DNA of 64,000 bases from Salvelinus alpinus (Eukaryota; Chordata; Actinopteri; Salmoniformes; Salmonidae), in assembly GCF_045679555.1 (NCBI RefSeq), contig NC_092100.1, forward strand, positions 30,381,106-30,445,105. The letters run 5' to 3'. This document shows, in pieces, positions 53,969-64,000 of the stretch. The notes below the pieces were generated by a model. The model was not told where the DNA came from. It was given only the letters and a program-made list of their open reading frames with translations, and did no database searches. Every line of letters begins with the position of its first letter. Position 1 is the stretch's first letter. Both the position numbers and the translations under genes were made by a program.

Positions 53969-54568
53969 TTTTGCTGCACGGGGACAACCCACAGTTGAGC
54001 TCAGCTCAACACTGATTGGCTAATTATTGTTATTTATTTTTTTGTCAAGGGAGGCTACAATGTCTATATAAGGGTGAAAATTAAAAATACTCATAAAAGC
54101 TCTGACGAAGGCTTTGAGGTCGATACGAAAAACGTAATAAAGAGAACTGAGACTAGAAAGAGCAGTGTGCGGGTTTCATCATGTTATCAAGGGAGGTCAA
54201 ATGCTTGCTGGCATCACTCAATCAAATGCTACTGTGGCAACAGTTATACATAATATTATTTTGGTCCAGACAGCATCAGATACATGGGCTACACATACTG
54301 AGACAGAGGGGTGCTGTTTCCCTCGCTCATATTATTTCTCCAGTGCGATTCAGCCACTTGCGAATTCAGAGATTCAGAAAAAATTCAGAGAACACAGAGA
54401 TTGTGCTCAAAACTTGAGAGAAATAATATTTTTGTGCGTATGGAACATTTCTGGGATCTTTTTTTTCAGCTCATGAAACATGGGACCAACATTTTTACCT
54501 GTTACATTTATATTTTGCTGCACGGGGACAACCCACAGTTGAGCTCAGCTCAACACTGATTGGCTAAT
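53969..54568 (+). repeat. 56-bp direct repeats flanking a 488-bp segment
   Basis: Identical 56-bp copies at 53969-54024 and 54513-54568 (start TTTTGCTGCACGGGGACAAC, end GATTGGCTAAT). The segment between includes a TATATAAGGG box at 54066, an AATAAA at 54138, and then an RNA-end-like AGAGCAGTGTGCGGGTTTCA. The origin is unclear. Confidence 0.85.
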
Positions 54569-55500
54569 CAGTGTTATGTAATAGCAATTTGTCAATCGAG
54601 TACACAGTCGATGTTGTAACACTCACCTATTAGTTGTTGCGTCACCTCGCATTAGCTGTGAAACGGGCCCTTCACACAGGCAGCCCAATTCAGATTTTTT
54701 TTTCTCACTAATTGGTTTCTGAGCAATCACATCAGATATTTTCACATCAGATCTTTTTCAGATCTGATCTGATTTATCAGAAGACCAATTATTGAAAAAA
54801 ATATCCAAATTGGGCTGCTTGTTTTGTGAACTGGCAGCAAATTGGAATCAAACACAATGTGAGACTGCCTTACCTTTCTTTTTGATGGTGTAGAATCCAA
54901 CTTCCTCTCCATTGTACCATAGAATTTTGCCAAATTCCCTCAGAATTAAATCTCTTCCCCAACCTTTCCAAAACTCCCAAAATAATCTAAGCAGGAACAG
55001 TATATCTTTCTGTAACAGACTTCCCCTGTGAATGACCTACACATCTAAGCCATATCCTAAACACATAGATAGAAACCCATTCAGTGGTTTAAAACCTAAT
55101 TTGATGTATTTATGGGTATGGAGGGGCCTTTGCATGTTATTACATGTAATAAGACACCCATTAGATGTAATAACCATGTAAAAACATAGCATTTATGGTA
55201 TTATATTTAATATATGTGCACCTATTCCATCTAAACATGAAGGTAATGGGAAGTCCTATATTTAGTGACGCCATTGCCAATTACTTACCATAGAGGACAT
55301 AAGCACAAATGAAAATAACATACCATCACAAGACCAGATCTGGATTTGCTGGATGTCTTGAACATAATTTAAAGACCACCACTTTCCATGCAGGTTCAGG
55401 GCCACCACTGTGAAAACATTTTACATTTTCTGTAACATTATACTGTAGCCTATATAACATCAACCAAACTAAGCGGATCTGAAAGTTTCTCTGTAGGGTA

Positions 55501-55608
55501 TCAGCATTGAGTTTCAGCTGCAGGCATGTGCAGAGCCGCCAGAGTACAAGGGGGATCATGATCACCGAACAGCAGGAGTTTGCCCACATTGTCATGTGTC
55601 ACCTCCAC
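55501..55608 (-). other. Exon-like open segment upstream of the FAM169-like remnant
   Basis: After a CTGCTTCCCTCCATCAG acceptor the minus strand reads 35 codons (VEVTHDNVGKLLLFGDHDPP ...) to a TGA at 55501. The spacing N-VG...LLLF..HDP.TLAAL is reminiscent of the N-terminal part of FAM169 proteins. All frames are open over this short stretch, so support is weak. Confidence 0.2.
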
Positions 55609-55959
55609 CTGATGGAGGGAAGCAGGGGTTCTATGTGCAGAGGTTACATTTGGCAGGTGATAGATCTGTCACAAACATTGGATGGTTGTCACTTTAGATA
55701 GATGCTCAACTCTAGCCTACAGCAGCATGATGTTTTATTTGGAGTGAGTGTAACCAGAAACTTGTATAATTGAAAACATACCTTGGAGCCATTTGAGGAC
55801 ATAAACCAATGCTCTCCTTGATAGGTTTTTGACTCCAGGGATGACAATATGTTTTCAGAGGTTGAATTCAAGGTCTTGTGATCTAGATCTGTGGGGTCAA
55901 TGGGATATATTTCCTAGATTTCTCCTTAGGCAAAAGTAACATTAGTCTACACTAAAAGT

Positions 55960-58900
55960 AACTTGAAACATTATCTGACATCTATCGCTGCTTGCACATG
56001 GGCTATCACCTATTTAATAATGGCACCAGAGGGGACGGCTGCTGTTTTACGGGCTCCTAACCAACAGTTCTATTTAGTTAGTTTTTCCGATTTGTTTGTA
56101 ACTCATCTTGTACATAATGATGCTGCTACCGTCTCTTATGACCGAAAAGAGCTTCTGGACGTCAGAACAGCGATTACTCACCTCCAACTGGACAAAGATT
56201 TTTTCTTTAATGAGTCCAACGCAAAGGATATACTGCTTTGTCAAGACAAGGCTCAAATCCCCATCATCAGCGTAAGAATTCGTCAACGAGTAGGTAAACT
56301 ACCACTAACCTCTGTATTATTGGCCAACGTGCAATCATTGGAAAAGAAACTGGACAATCTACGATTAAGACTATCCTACCAATGGAACATTAGAAACTGT
56401 AATACCTTATATTTCACCGAGACATGGCTGAACGACGACACGGATAATATAGAGCTGGCTGGCTTCTCCATGCATCGGCAGGACAGAGCAGCTACATCTG
56501 GTAAGACAAAGGGCGAGGGTTTGTGTGTCTATTTGTCAATAACTGCTTGTGCGTGATTTCTAATATTAAAGAAGGAGAATACTGCATTATAAGCTGTAGA
56601 CCACACTATCTAACAAAAGAGTTCTCATCTACATTATTCGTAGATGTCTATTTACCACCACAAACCAATGCTGGCACTAAGACCACACTCAACGAGCTGT
56701 ATAAGGCCATAAGCAAACAAGAAAAAGCTCATCCAGAAGCAGCGCTCCTAGTCGCCAGGACTTTAATGCAGGCAAACTTAAATCAGTTTTTACCAGCATG
56801 TCACATGTGCAACCAGAGGGAAAAAACCTAGACCACCTTTACTTCACACACAGAGACGCATACAAAGCTCACCCTCGCTCTCTATTTGGCAAATCTGACC
56901 ATAATTATATCCTCCTGATTCCTACTTACAAGCAAAAACCAAAGCAGAAAGTACCAGTGATTCACGCAATATGGAAGGGGTCAGACGACGTGGATGCTAT
57001 GCTACATTACTATTTTGCTAGCACAGACTGGAATATGTTCCGGGGTTCATCCAATGGCATTGAGCAGTATACAACCTCAGTTACCGGATTCATCAATAAG
57101 TGCATCGACGACGTCGTCCCCACAGTGACCATACGTATAATTCCCAACCAGAAGCCATGGATTACAGGCAACATCCGCACCGAGCTAAAGGCTAGAGCTG
57201 CTGCTTTCAAGGAGCGGGACACTAATCCGGATGCTTATAAGAAATCCCGCTATGCCCTCAGATGAACCATCAAACAGGCAAAGTGTCAATACAGGACTAA
57301 GGTTAAATCCTACTACACCGGCTCTGATGCTTGTCGGATGTCGCAGGGCATGAAAAAAATTACGGACTACAAAGGGACACCCAGCCGTGAGCTGCCCAGT
57401 GACGTGAGCCTACCAGATGAGCTAAATGCCTTTTATGCTTGCTTCGAGGCAAGCAACACTCAAGCATGCATGAGAGCACCAGCTGTTCCGGACGACTGAG
57501 GGATCACGCTCTCTGTAGCCGATGTGAGCAAGACCTTTAAACAGGTACACATTCACAAAGCCGCGGGGTCAGACGGATTACCAGGACGTGTACTCAAAGC
57601 ATGCGCATACCAACTGGCAAGTGTCTTCACTTGTTGACATTTTCAACCTCTCCCTAACTGAGTCTGTAATCCCTACATGTTTCAAACAGACCACCATAGT
57701 CCCTGTGCCCAAGAAAGCGAAGGTAACCTGCCTAAATTACCACCCCATAGCACTCACGTGGGTAGCTATGAAGTGCTTTGTTAAAGGCTGGTCATGGCTC
57801 ACATCAACACCATCATGCCGGAAACCCTAGACCCACTCAAATTCGCATAATGCCCTAGCAGATCCACAGATGAAGCAATCTCAATTGCGCTCTACACTGC
57901 CCTTTCCCACCTGGACAAAATAAATAGCTATGTGAGAATGCTGTTCATTGACTACAGCTTAGCGTTCAACACCATTGTGCCCACAAAGCTCATCACTAAC
58001 CTTAGGACCCTGGGACTAAACACCTCCCACTGCAACTGGATCCTGGACTTCCTAACTGGCTGCACCCAGGGGGTAAGGGTAGGAAACAACACATCTGCCA
58101 TGCTGATCCTCAACACTGGGGCCCCTCAGGGGTGCGTGGTTAGTACCCTCCTGTACTCCCTGTTCACCCACGACTGCGTGGCCAAGAACGACTCCAATAC
58201 ATTCATTAAGTTTGCTGATGACACAACAGTGGTAGGCCTGATCACCGACAGCGATGAGACCGCCTATAGGGAGTAGGTCAGAGACCTGGCAGTGTGTTGC
58301 CAGGACAACAACCTCTCCCTTAATGTGAACAAGACAAAAGAGCTGATCGTGGACTATAGCAAACGGAGGGCCGAACAGGCCCACATTAACATCAACGGGG
58401 CTGAAGTTGAGCGGGTCGAGAGTTTCAAGTTCCTTGGTGTCCACATCACCAACGAACTATCATGGTCCAAACACACTAAGACAGTTGTGAAGAGAGCATG
58501 ACAACACCTTTTCCCCCTAAGGAGACTGAAAAGATTTGTCATGAGTCTCCAGATCCTGAAAAAATTCTACAGCTGCACCTTCGAGAGCATCCTGACCGGT
58601 TGCATCACCACCTGGTATGGCAACTGCTCAGCATTTGACCGTAAGGCGCTACAGAGGGTAGTGTGTTCGGCCCAGTACATCACTGGGGCCAAGCTTCCTG
58701 CCATCCAGGACCTACAGTGGGGAGAACAAGTATTTGATACACTGCTGATTTTTCAGGTTTTCCTACTTACAAAGCATGTAGAGGTCTGTCATTTTTATCA
58801 TAGGTACACTTCAACTGTGAGAGACGGAATCTAAAACAAAAATCCAGAAAATCACATTGTATGATTTTTAAGTAATTAATTAGCATTTTATTGCATGACA

Positions 58901-60770
58901 TAAGTATTTGATCACCTACCAACCAGTAAGAATTCCGGCTCTCACAGACCTGTTAGTTTTTCTTAAAGAAGCCCTCCTGTTCTCCACTCATTGCCTGTAT
59001 TAACTCCACCTGTTTGAACTCGTTACCTGTATAAAAGACACCTGTCCACACACTCAATCAAACAGACTCCAACCTCTGCACAATGGCCAAGACCAGAGAG
59101 CTGTGTAAGGACATCAGGGATAAAATTGTAGACCTGCACAAGGCTGGGATGGGCTACAGGACAATAGGTAAGCAGCTTGGTGAGAAGGCAACAACTGTTG
59201 GCGCAATTATTAGAAAATGGAAGAAGTTCAAGATGACGGTCAATCACCCTCGGTCTGGGGCTCCATGGAAGATCTCACCTCGTGGGGCATCAATGATCAT
59301 GAGGAAGGTGAGGGATTAGCCTAGAAATACACGGGAGGACCTGGTCAATGACCTGAAGAGAGCTGGGTTCCACAGTCTCAAAGAAAACCATTAGTAACAC
59401 ACTACGCCGTCATGGATTAAAATCATGCAGCGCACGCAAGGTCCCCCTGCTCAAGCCAGCGCATGTCCAGGCCCGTCTGAAGTTTGCCAATGACCAGCTG
59501 GATGATCCAGAGGAGGAATGGGAGAAGGTCATGTGGTCTGATGAGACAAAAATATAGCTTTTTGGTCTAAACTCCACTCGCCGTGTTTGGAGGAAGAAGA
59601 AGGATGAGAGAGAACCCCAAGAACACCATCCCAACCGTGAAGCATGGAGGTGGAAACATCATTCTTTGGGGATGCTTTTCTGCAAAGGGGACAGGACGAC
59701 TGCACCGTATTGAGGGGAGGATGGATGGGGCCATGTATCGCGAGATCTTGGCCAACAACCTCCTTCCCTCAGTAAGAGCATTGAAGATGGGTCGTGGCTG
59801 GGTTTTCCAGCATGACAACGACCCGAAACACACAGCCAGGGAAACTAAGGAGTGGCTCCGTAAGAAGCATCTCAAGGTCCTGGAGTGGCCTAGCCAGTCT
59901 CCAGACCTGAACCCAATAGAAAATCTTTGGAGGGAGCTGAAAGTCCGTATTGCCCAGCGACAGCCCCGAAACCTGAAGGATCTGGAGAAGGTCTGTATGG
60001 AGGAGTGGGCCAAAATCCCTGCTGCAGTGTGTGCAAACCTGGTCAAGAACTACAGGAAACGTATGATCTCTGTAATTGCAAACAACGGTTTCTGTACCAA
60101 ATATTAAGTTCTGCTTTTCTGATGTATCAAATACTTATGTCATGCAATAAAATGCAAATGAATTACTTAAAAATCATACAATGTGATTTTCTGGATTTTT
60201 GTTTTAGATTCCGTCTTTCACAGTTGAAGTGTACCTATGATAAAAAATGACAGACTTCTACATGCTTTGTAAGTAGGAAAACCTGCAAAATCGGCAGTGT
60301 ATCAAATACTTGTTCTCCCCACTGTATATACTAGGCAGTGTCAGAGGAAGGCCCAAAAAATTGTCAAAGACTCCAGTCACCCAAGTCATACTGTTCTCTC
60401 TGCTACCACACGGCAAGCGGTACCAGAGCGTGAAGTCTAGGACCAAAAGGATCCTTAACAGCTTCTACCCCCAAGCCATAAGACTGCTGAACAATAAACA
60501 ATTAATCAAATGGCCACCCGGACTATTTACATTGACCCCCCCCCCCCATTATCTATGCATAGTCACTTCACAAATTACCTCAACTAACCTGTACCCCTGC
60601 ACATTGACCCTGTATATGTCCTTGTTATTGTTATGTAATTTTCGTGTTAGTTTTGGATTTATATTTTTACTTTATTTTGTAAATATTTTCTTAACTATAT
60701 TTTTTGAACTGCATTGTTGGTTAAGGGCTTGTAAGTAAGCAAATACAATTTGATTTGAACTCTGAACTTT
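55960..60770 (+). mobile_element. Non-LTR retrotransposon, decayed, split by a Tc1
   Basis: The most complete LINE here (parts 55960-58712 and 60327-60770). The first part encodes an endonuclease-like region (LLANVQSLEKKLDNLRLRL, YFTETWLNDD), then KSDHNYILLIP. Reverse transcriptase follows: [34 protein letters not shown] (F-A-D-D), LNVNKTKELIVDYSKR, ESFKFLGVHI. The 3' UTR ends with TTGGTTAAGGGCTTGTAAGT. Many stops (57264, 57498, 58275, 58500) and frame changes make it inactive. The clade (L2/CR1/Rex-like) was not determined. Confidence 0.9.
58713..60326 (+). mobile_element. Tc1-like transposon, inactive (family C), inside the LINE
   Basis: Inserted at TA with ends CAGTGGGGAGAACAAGTATT and the reverse; long inverted repeats of roughly 200 bp. 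Transposase begins [20 protein letters not shown] at 59083 and continues [19 protein letters not shown]; frames break at 59317 and 59395, and the core resumes at 59583-60107 ([37 protein letters not shown]). The first catalytic D motif WSDETK lies at about 59535 in another frame with a TAG after it. Confidence 0.93.
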
Positions 60771-61314
60771 TGCAATACGCTTGGATTACAACTGTGTAAC
60801 TTGCTCAACTGTCAGCGATCTCTTAAGAGGAGAAAAAATGTATCATATATCGGCTACTGAACATTCTAGCCATTTGCCATGCTAACATGTCACATTATGG
60901 GCTCACATTATTCTCTTTTACCTGTGTTTTGTGTTTGGAATGTCTGGTTGGATTCCATTTTGAAAACTGTCAACTGGATGACAAAAGTTATGCAACACTA
61001 CCACCTTTTGGTGACAGAGAAAATTAAACCTTGTTTTTTAGAGGCACTTCAGTAGACAGCAATACACAATGAGTGCCTTCCAATCTGTCTACTTTGCAGA
61101 TGGATTGGGCAAATTATCAGGGCCTGGTCTCCCAAAAGCATCTTAAGGGTATGCTGGACCAAACCTGCCATAGTTAAAAATAAATGAATAAATAAATGGA
61201 CTCCTAGATAAATAAATAATTCACACATAATTAGATAAACAATTATTTAATTAATTAATCAAATTTTATTTCATTTTATTCATTTATATTATTTATATTT
61301 TATCTTATTATTAT
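60771..61314. other. Gene-free stretch with a single TIR-like end
   Basis: 61149-61260 (GGACCAAACCTGCCATAGTT and AAAT runs) resembles one end of the element at 11335-13115. Nothing else seen. Confidence 0.4.
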
Positions 61315-64000
61315 TATACATTCAAGAGTTTTTTCTGTATTTTTTATATTTTCTACTTTGTAGAATAACAATGAAGACATCAAAACTATGAAATAACCCA
61401 TATGAAATCATGTAGTAACCAAAAAATTGTGAAACAAATCAAAATATATTTTAGATTTGAGATTCTTCAAGTAGCCACCCTTTGCCTTGATGACAGCTTC
61501 GCACACTCTTGGCATTCTCTCAACCAGCTTCATGAGGTAGTCACCTGGAATGCACCTGGTGTGCCTTGTTAACTTCTTTGGGATAGGGGGCAGCATTTTC
61601 ACTTTTGGATGAAAGCGTGCCCAGAGTAAACTGCCTCCTACTCAGTCCCAGATGCTATTATATGCATATTATTATTAGTATTGGATAGAAAACACTCTGA
61701 AGTTTCTACAACTGTTTGAATGATGTATGTGAGTATAACAGAACTCATATGGCAGGCAAATACCTGAGATAAAATCCAAACAGGAAGTGGGAAATCTGAG
61801 GTTTGTAGTTTTTAAACTCAGCCCCTATTGAAGTTATAGTGGGATATTGGTTATGTTGCACTTCCTAAGGCTTCCACTAGATGTCAACCGTCTTTAGAAA
61901 CTTGTTTGAGGCTTCTACTATGAAGGGGGGCTGAATGAGAGGGGAATGAGTCAGAGGTCTGCCAGCAGCCTCGATCTCAGTCACGCGCATTCACATGAGA
62001 GGTAGCTCTCGTTCGATTGCTTTTCTACAGACAATGGAATTCTCCGGTTGGAACATTATTGAACATTTATGATAAAAACATCCTAAAGATTGATTCTATA
62101 CATAGTTTGATATGTTTCTACGACCAGTAATATAACTTTTGGGAATTTTCGTCCAACCTATCCGCTGGTTTCGATTTGTTTACCAAACGCCCTAACAAAA
62201 GGAGGTATATGGACAGAAATGATGAACTTTATCGAACAAATCAAACATTTATTGTCGAACTGGGATTCCTGGGAGTGCATTCTGATGAAGATCATCAAAG
62301 GTAAGTGAATATTTATAATGCTATTTCTGACTAATATTGACTGCACAATATGGCGGATATTTATTTTGGTTGTTTTGGGCTCTGAGCGCCGTACTCAGAT
62401 TATGCTTTTTCCGTAAAGTTTTTTTGAAATCTGACACAGCGGTTGCATTAAACCTTTTACAATGAAGATCTGTGAAGTTTTGGGGATTTTTACGAATTAT
62501 CTTTGAAAGACAGAGTCCTAAAAAAGGGACGCTTCTTTTTTTTGCTGAGTTTAGTTGTAGTAGGTCTGTTAGAATGGATACATCAGACATTCAACACGGT
62601 GGTGGGAGGGAAATGTTCTTCCCCTCTTGTCTTCGTTATACTGGATCCTTCAAAGGTCCACACGCAGTGATCCTTGGTCGAGTTTACCAGACTAAAGTGC
62701 TTAAACAGCTGCAGACTGAATGTTCCGATGTCATCTTTATCTTCTTACCTCGAGAGTTTGATGGTCTTACCATTTGTCAGCCATGTAGCCACCGCTCCAC
62801 ACTGTCTGGTATGGTAGTGTAAACAATTTTACACGCCAATAGCAACCCGTCAATGTACTGGTCTGATATGTTCATTCTTCAGCGAGTCCTTTTAAGCACT
62901 CGCCTTGGAGGGCGGTTCCATCACTTTGCCACAATGTCTGTGCTCACGTGGGAGAGGTTAATGCCTGGGTAAATGTTTACATGAAAAACAATTATCTCAT
63001 TTAGTAGGCTAAAATCACATTTCATTTTCTCACAAATAGTTTCATATTTAATTATAAAAGATTTACAACATTTAGATGTAAACCTGACCCCTTGAATGCG
63101 TACAATTTCAGAGATACATTTATTTAGTTATACCATCCTTTAAAGTTAATTTGTGGAATTTCTTTCCTTCTTAATGTGTTTGAGCCAACCAGTTGTGTTG
63201 TGACAAGGTAGGGGTGGTATACAGAAGATCGCCCTATTTGATAAAATATCATGTTATGGTAAGAATAGCTCAAATAAGCAAAGAGAAATGACAGTCCATC
63301 ATTATTTTAAGACATGAAGGTCAGTCAATACGGAAAATTTCAAGAACTTTGAACATTTCTTCAAGTGCAGTCATGAGGACCACCACAGGAAAGGAAGACC
63401 CAGAGTTACCTCTGCTGCAGAGGATAAGTTCATTAGAGTTACCTACCTCAGAAATTGCAGTCTAAATAAATGCTTCACAGAGTTCAAGTAACAGACACAT
63501 CTCAACATCAACTGTTCAGAGGAGACTGCGTGAATCAGGCCTTCATGGTCGAACTGCTGCAAAGAAACCACTACTAAAGGACACAAAAAATAAGAAGAGA
63601 CTTGCTTGAGCCATGAAACACGAGCAATGGACATTAGACCAGTGGAAATCTGTCATTTGATCTGATGAGTCCAAATTTCAGATTTTTGGTTCCAACCGCC
63701 GTGTCTTTGTGAGACGCAAAGTAGGTGAACGGATGACCTCTGCATGTGTAGTTCCCACTGTGAAGCATAGAGGAGGAGTTGTGATGGTGTGGGGGTGCTT
63801 TGCTGGTGACACTGTCTGTGATTTATTTAGAATTCAAGGCACACTTAACCAGCATGGCTACCACAGCATTCTGCAGTGATACGCCATCTCATCTGGTTTG
63901 CGGTTAGTGGGACTATCATTTGTTTTTCGACAGGACAATGACCCAACACACCTACAAGCTGTTTAAGGACTATTTGACCAAGAAGGAGAGTGTTGGAGTG
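61315..64000 (+). mobile_element. Tc1-like transposon (family B), split by insertion and by the window edge
   Basis: 61315-61572 matches 31300-31575 of the intronic Tc1, and 63140-64000 continues at exactly the next point (AGTTAATTTGTGGAATTTCT). Transposase remains include [15 protein letters not shown] and VPTVKH-like words with stops. The first about 30 bp of the end are lost. Confidence 0.85.
61573..63139. mobile_element. 1.57-kb insertion at a TTAA site inside the Tc1
   Basis: TTAA occurs on both sides (61569-61572 and 63140-63143), while the sibling Tc1 copy has TTAA once at this point. The inserted sequence begins CTTCTTTGGGATAGGGGGCA, a sequence I associate with a frequent salmonid repeat. 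A 116-codon frame at 62472-62822 has no recognised domain. TTAA duplication is typical of piggyBac-type elements, but the ends are not inverted repeats. Confidence 0.6.

Larger units (their letters stand above)
50811..54986 (-). pseudogene. FAM169-like gene remnant (probable fam169b)
   Basis: Exon-like pieces on the minus strand. 54874-54986 has AG and GTAAGG borders and encodes FGKILWYNGEEVGFYTIKKK, which resembles the DYAKILW..GE..GFYS segment of FAM169 proteins. 51657 downwards follows a strong acceptor (CTCCTACTCCTCTCCAG) and encodes CRKYLLMYQKQRDWLCEEEAPGG, then TGA at 51584-51586, where the family has Trp, then RQRWNIL. 50811-50940 has an acceptor and encodes a Lys/Arg-rich tail ending SKRAGTLD and TAA. 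The intervening exon of the family was not found; LINE and Tc1 fragments occupy 51893-52985. The family's function is poorly known. Assignment rests on remembered family patterns, not an alignment. The alternative is a functional gene with an unusual splice that avoids the TGA. Confidence 0.45.

Noticed and set aside
62472-62822. 116-codon frame inside the TTAA insertion
   Set aside because: No recognised domain, no start context, and located in repetitive sequence; kept only as part of the insertion.

Overview
This is a vertebrate nuclear window, almost certainly from a salmonid (Salmo/Oncorhynchus/Salvelinus type). The genes are split by GT-AG introns. The spaces between exons are packed with repeats typical of salmonids: tRNA-derived SINEs, at least eight Tc1-like elements (one with Sleeping-Beauty-type ends), non-LTR retrotransposon fragments, hAT-like non-autonomous elements and LTR pieces. 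No bacterial operons, CRISPR arrays or phage genes are present.

Layout. (1) 1-13465, minus strand: the first three coding exons of choline kinase alpha (chka). The gene continues off the left edge, and its introns hold an LTR piece, a tRNA-SINE, a 2.5-kb TIR element, an LTR-like segment, tandem repeats and another TIR element. (2) 13466-16829: intergenic, with a decayed Tc1. (3) 16830-21406, minus: a complete nine-exon coding region for the H4K20 methyltransferase kmt5b (935 aa), with a nine-copy 39-bp coding tandem repeat and an unusual start region. (4) 23262-24395, plus: a single-exon F-box/LRR-like gene, head to head with kmt5b. (5) 26156-41239, plus: a complete 20-exon aminopeptidase N gene (anpep, 957 aa) with all zinc-site residues. 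(6) 43933-47855, minus: an arpin-like gene broken by a LINE, which itself carries a Tc1, plus reading-frame lesions. (7) 50811-54986, minus: exon remnants that look like the FAM169 family, one with an in-frame stop. (8) 55960-64000: a long LINE split by a Tc1, then another Tc1 split by a 1.57-kb insertion at TTAA.

The genes do not form a pathway. The order chka-kmt5b matches the human 11q13 neighbourhood, while anpep-arpin (and more loosely FAM169B) match human 15q26, so the window joins two human synteny blocks. The most notable points are the kmt5b start region, the coding minisatellite, the hAT insertion 21 bp upstream of an anpep exon, and the layered transposon destruction of the arpin-like gene. 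I do not see an undescribed multi-gene system. Exon boundaries were read by eye from reading frame and splice signals; gene names rest on recognised family sequence, not on database searches.
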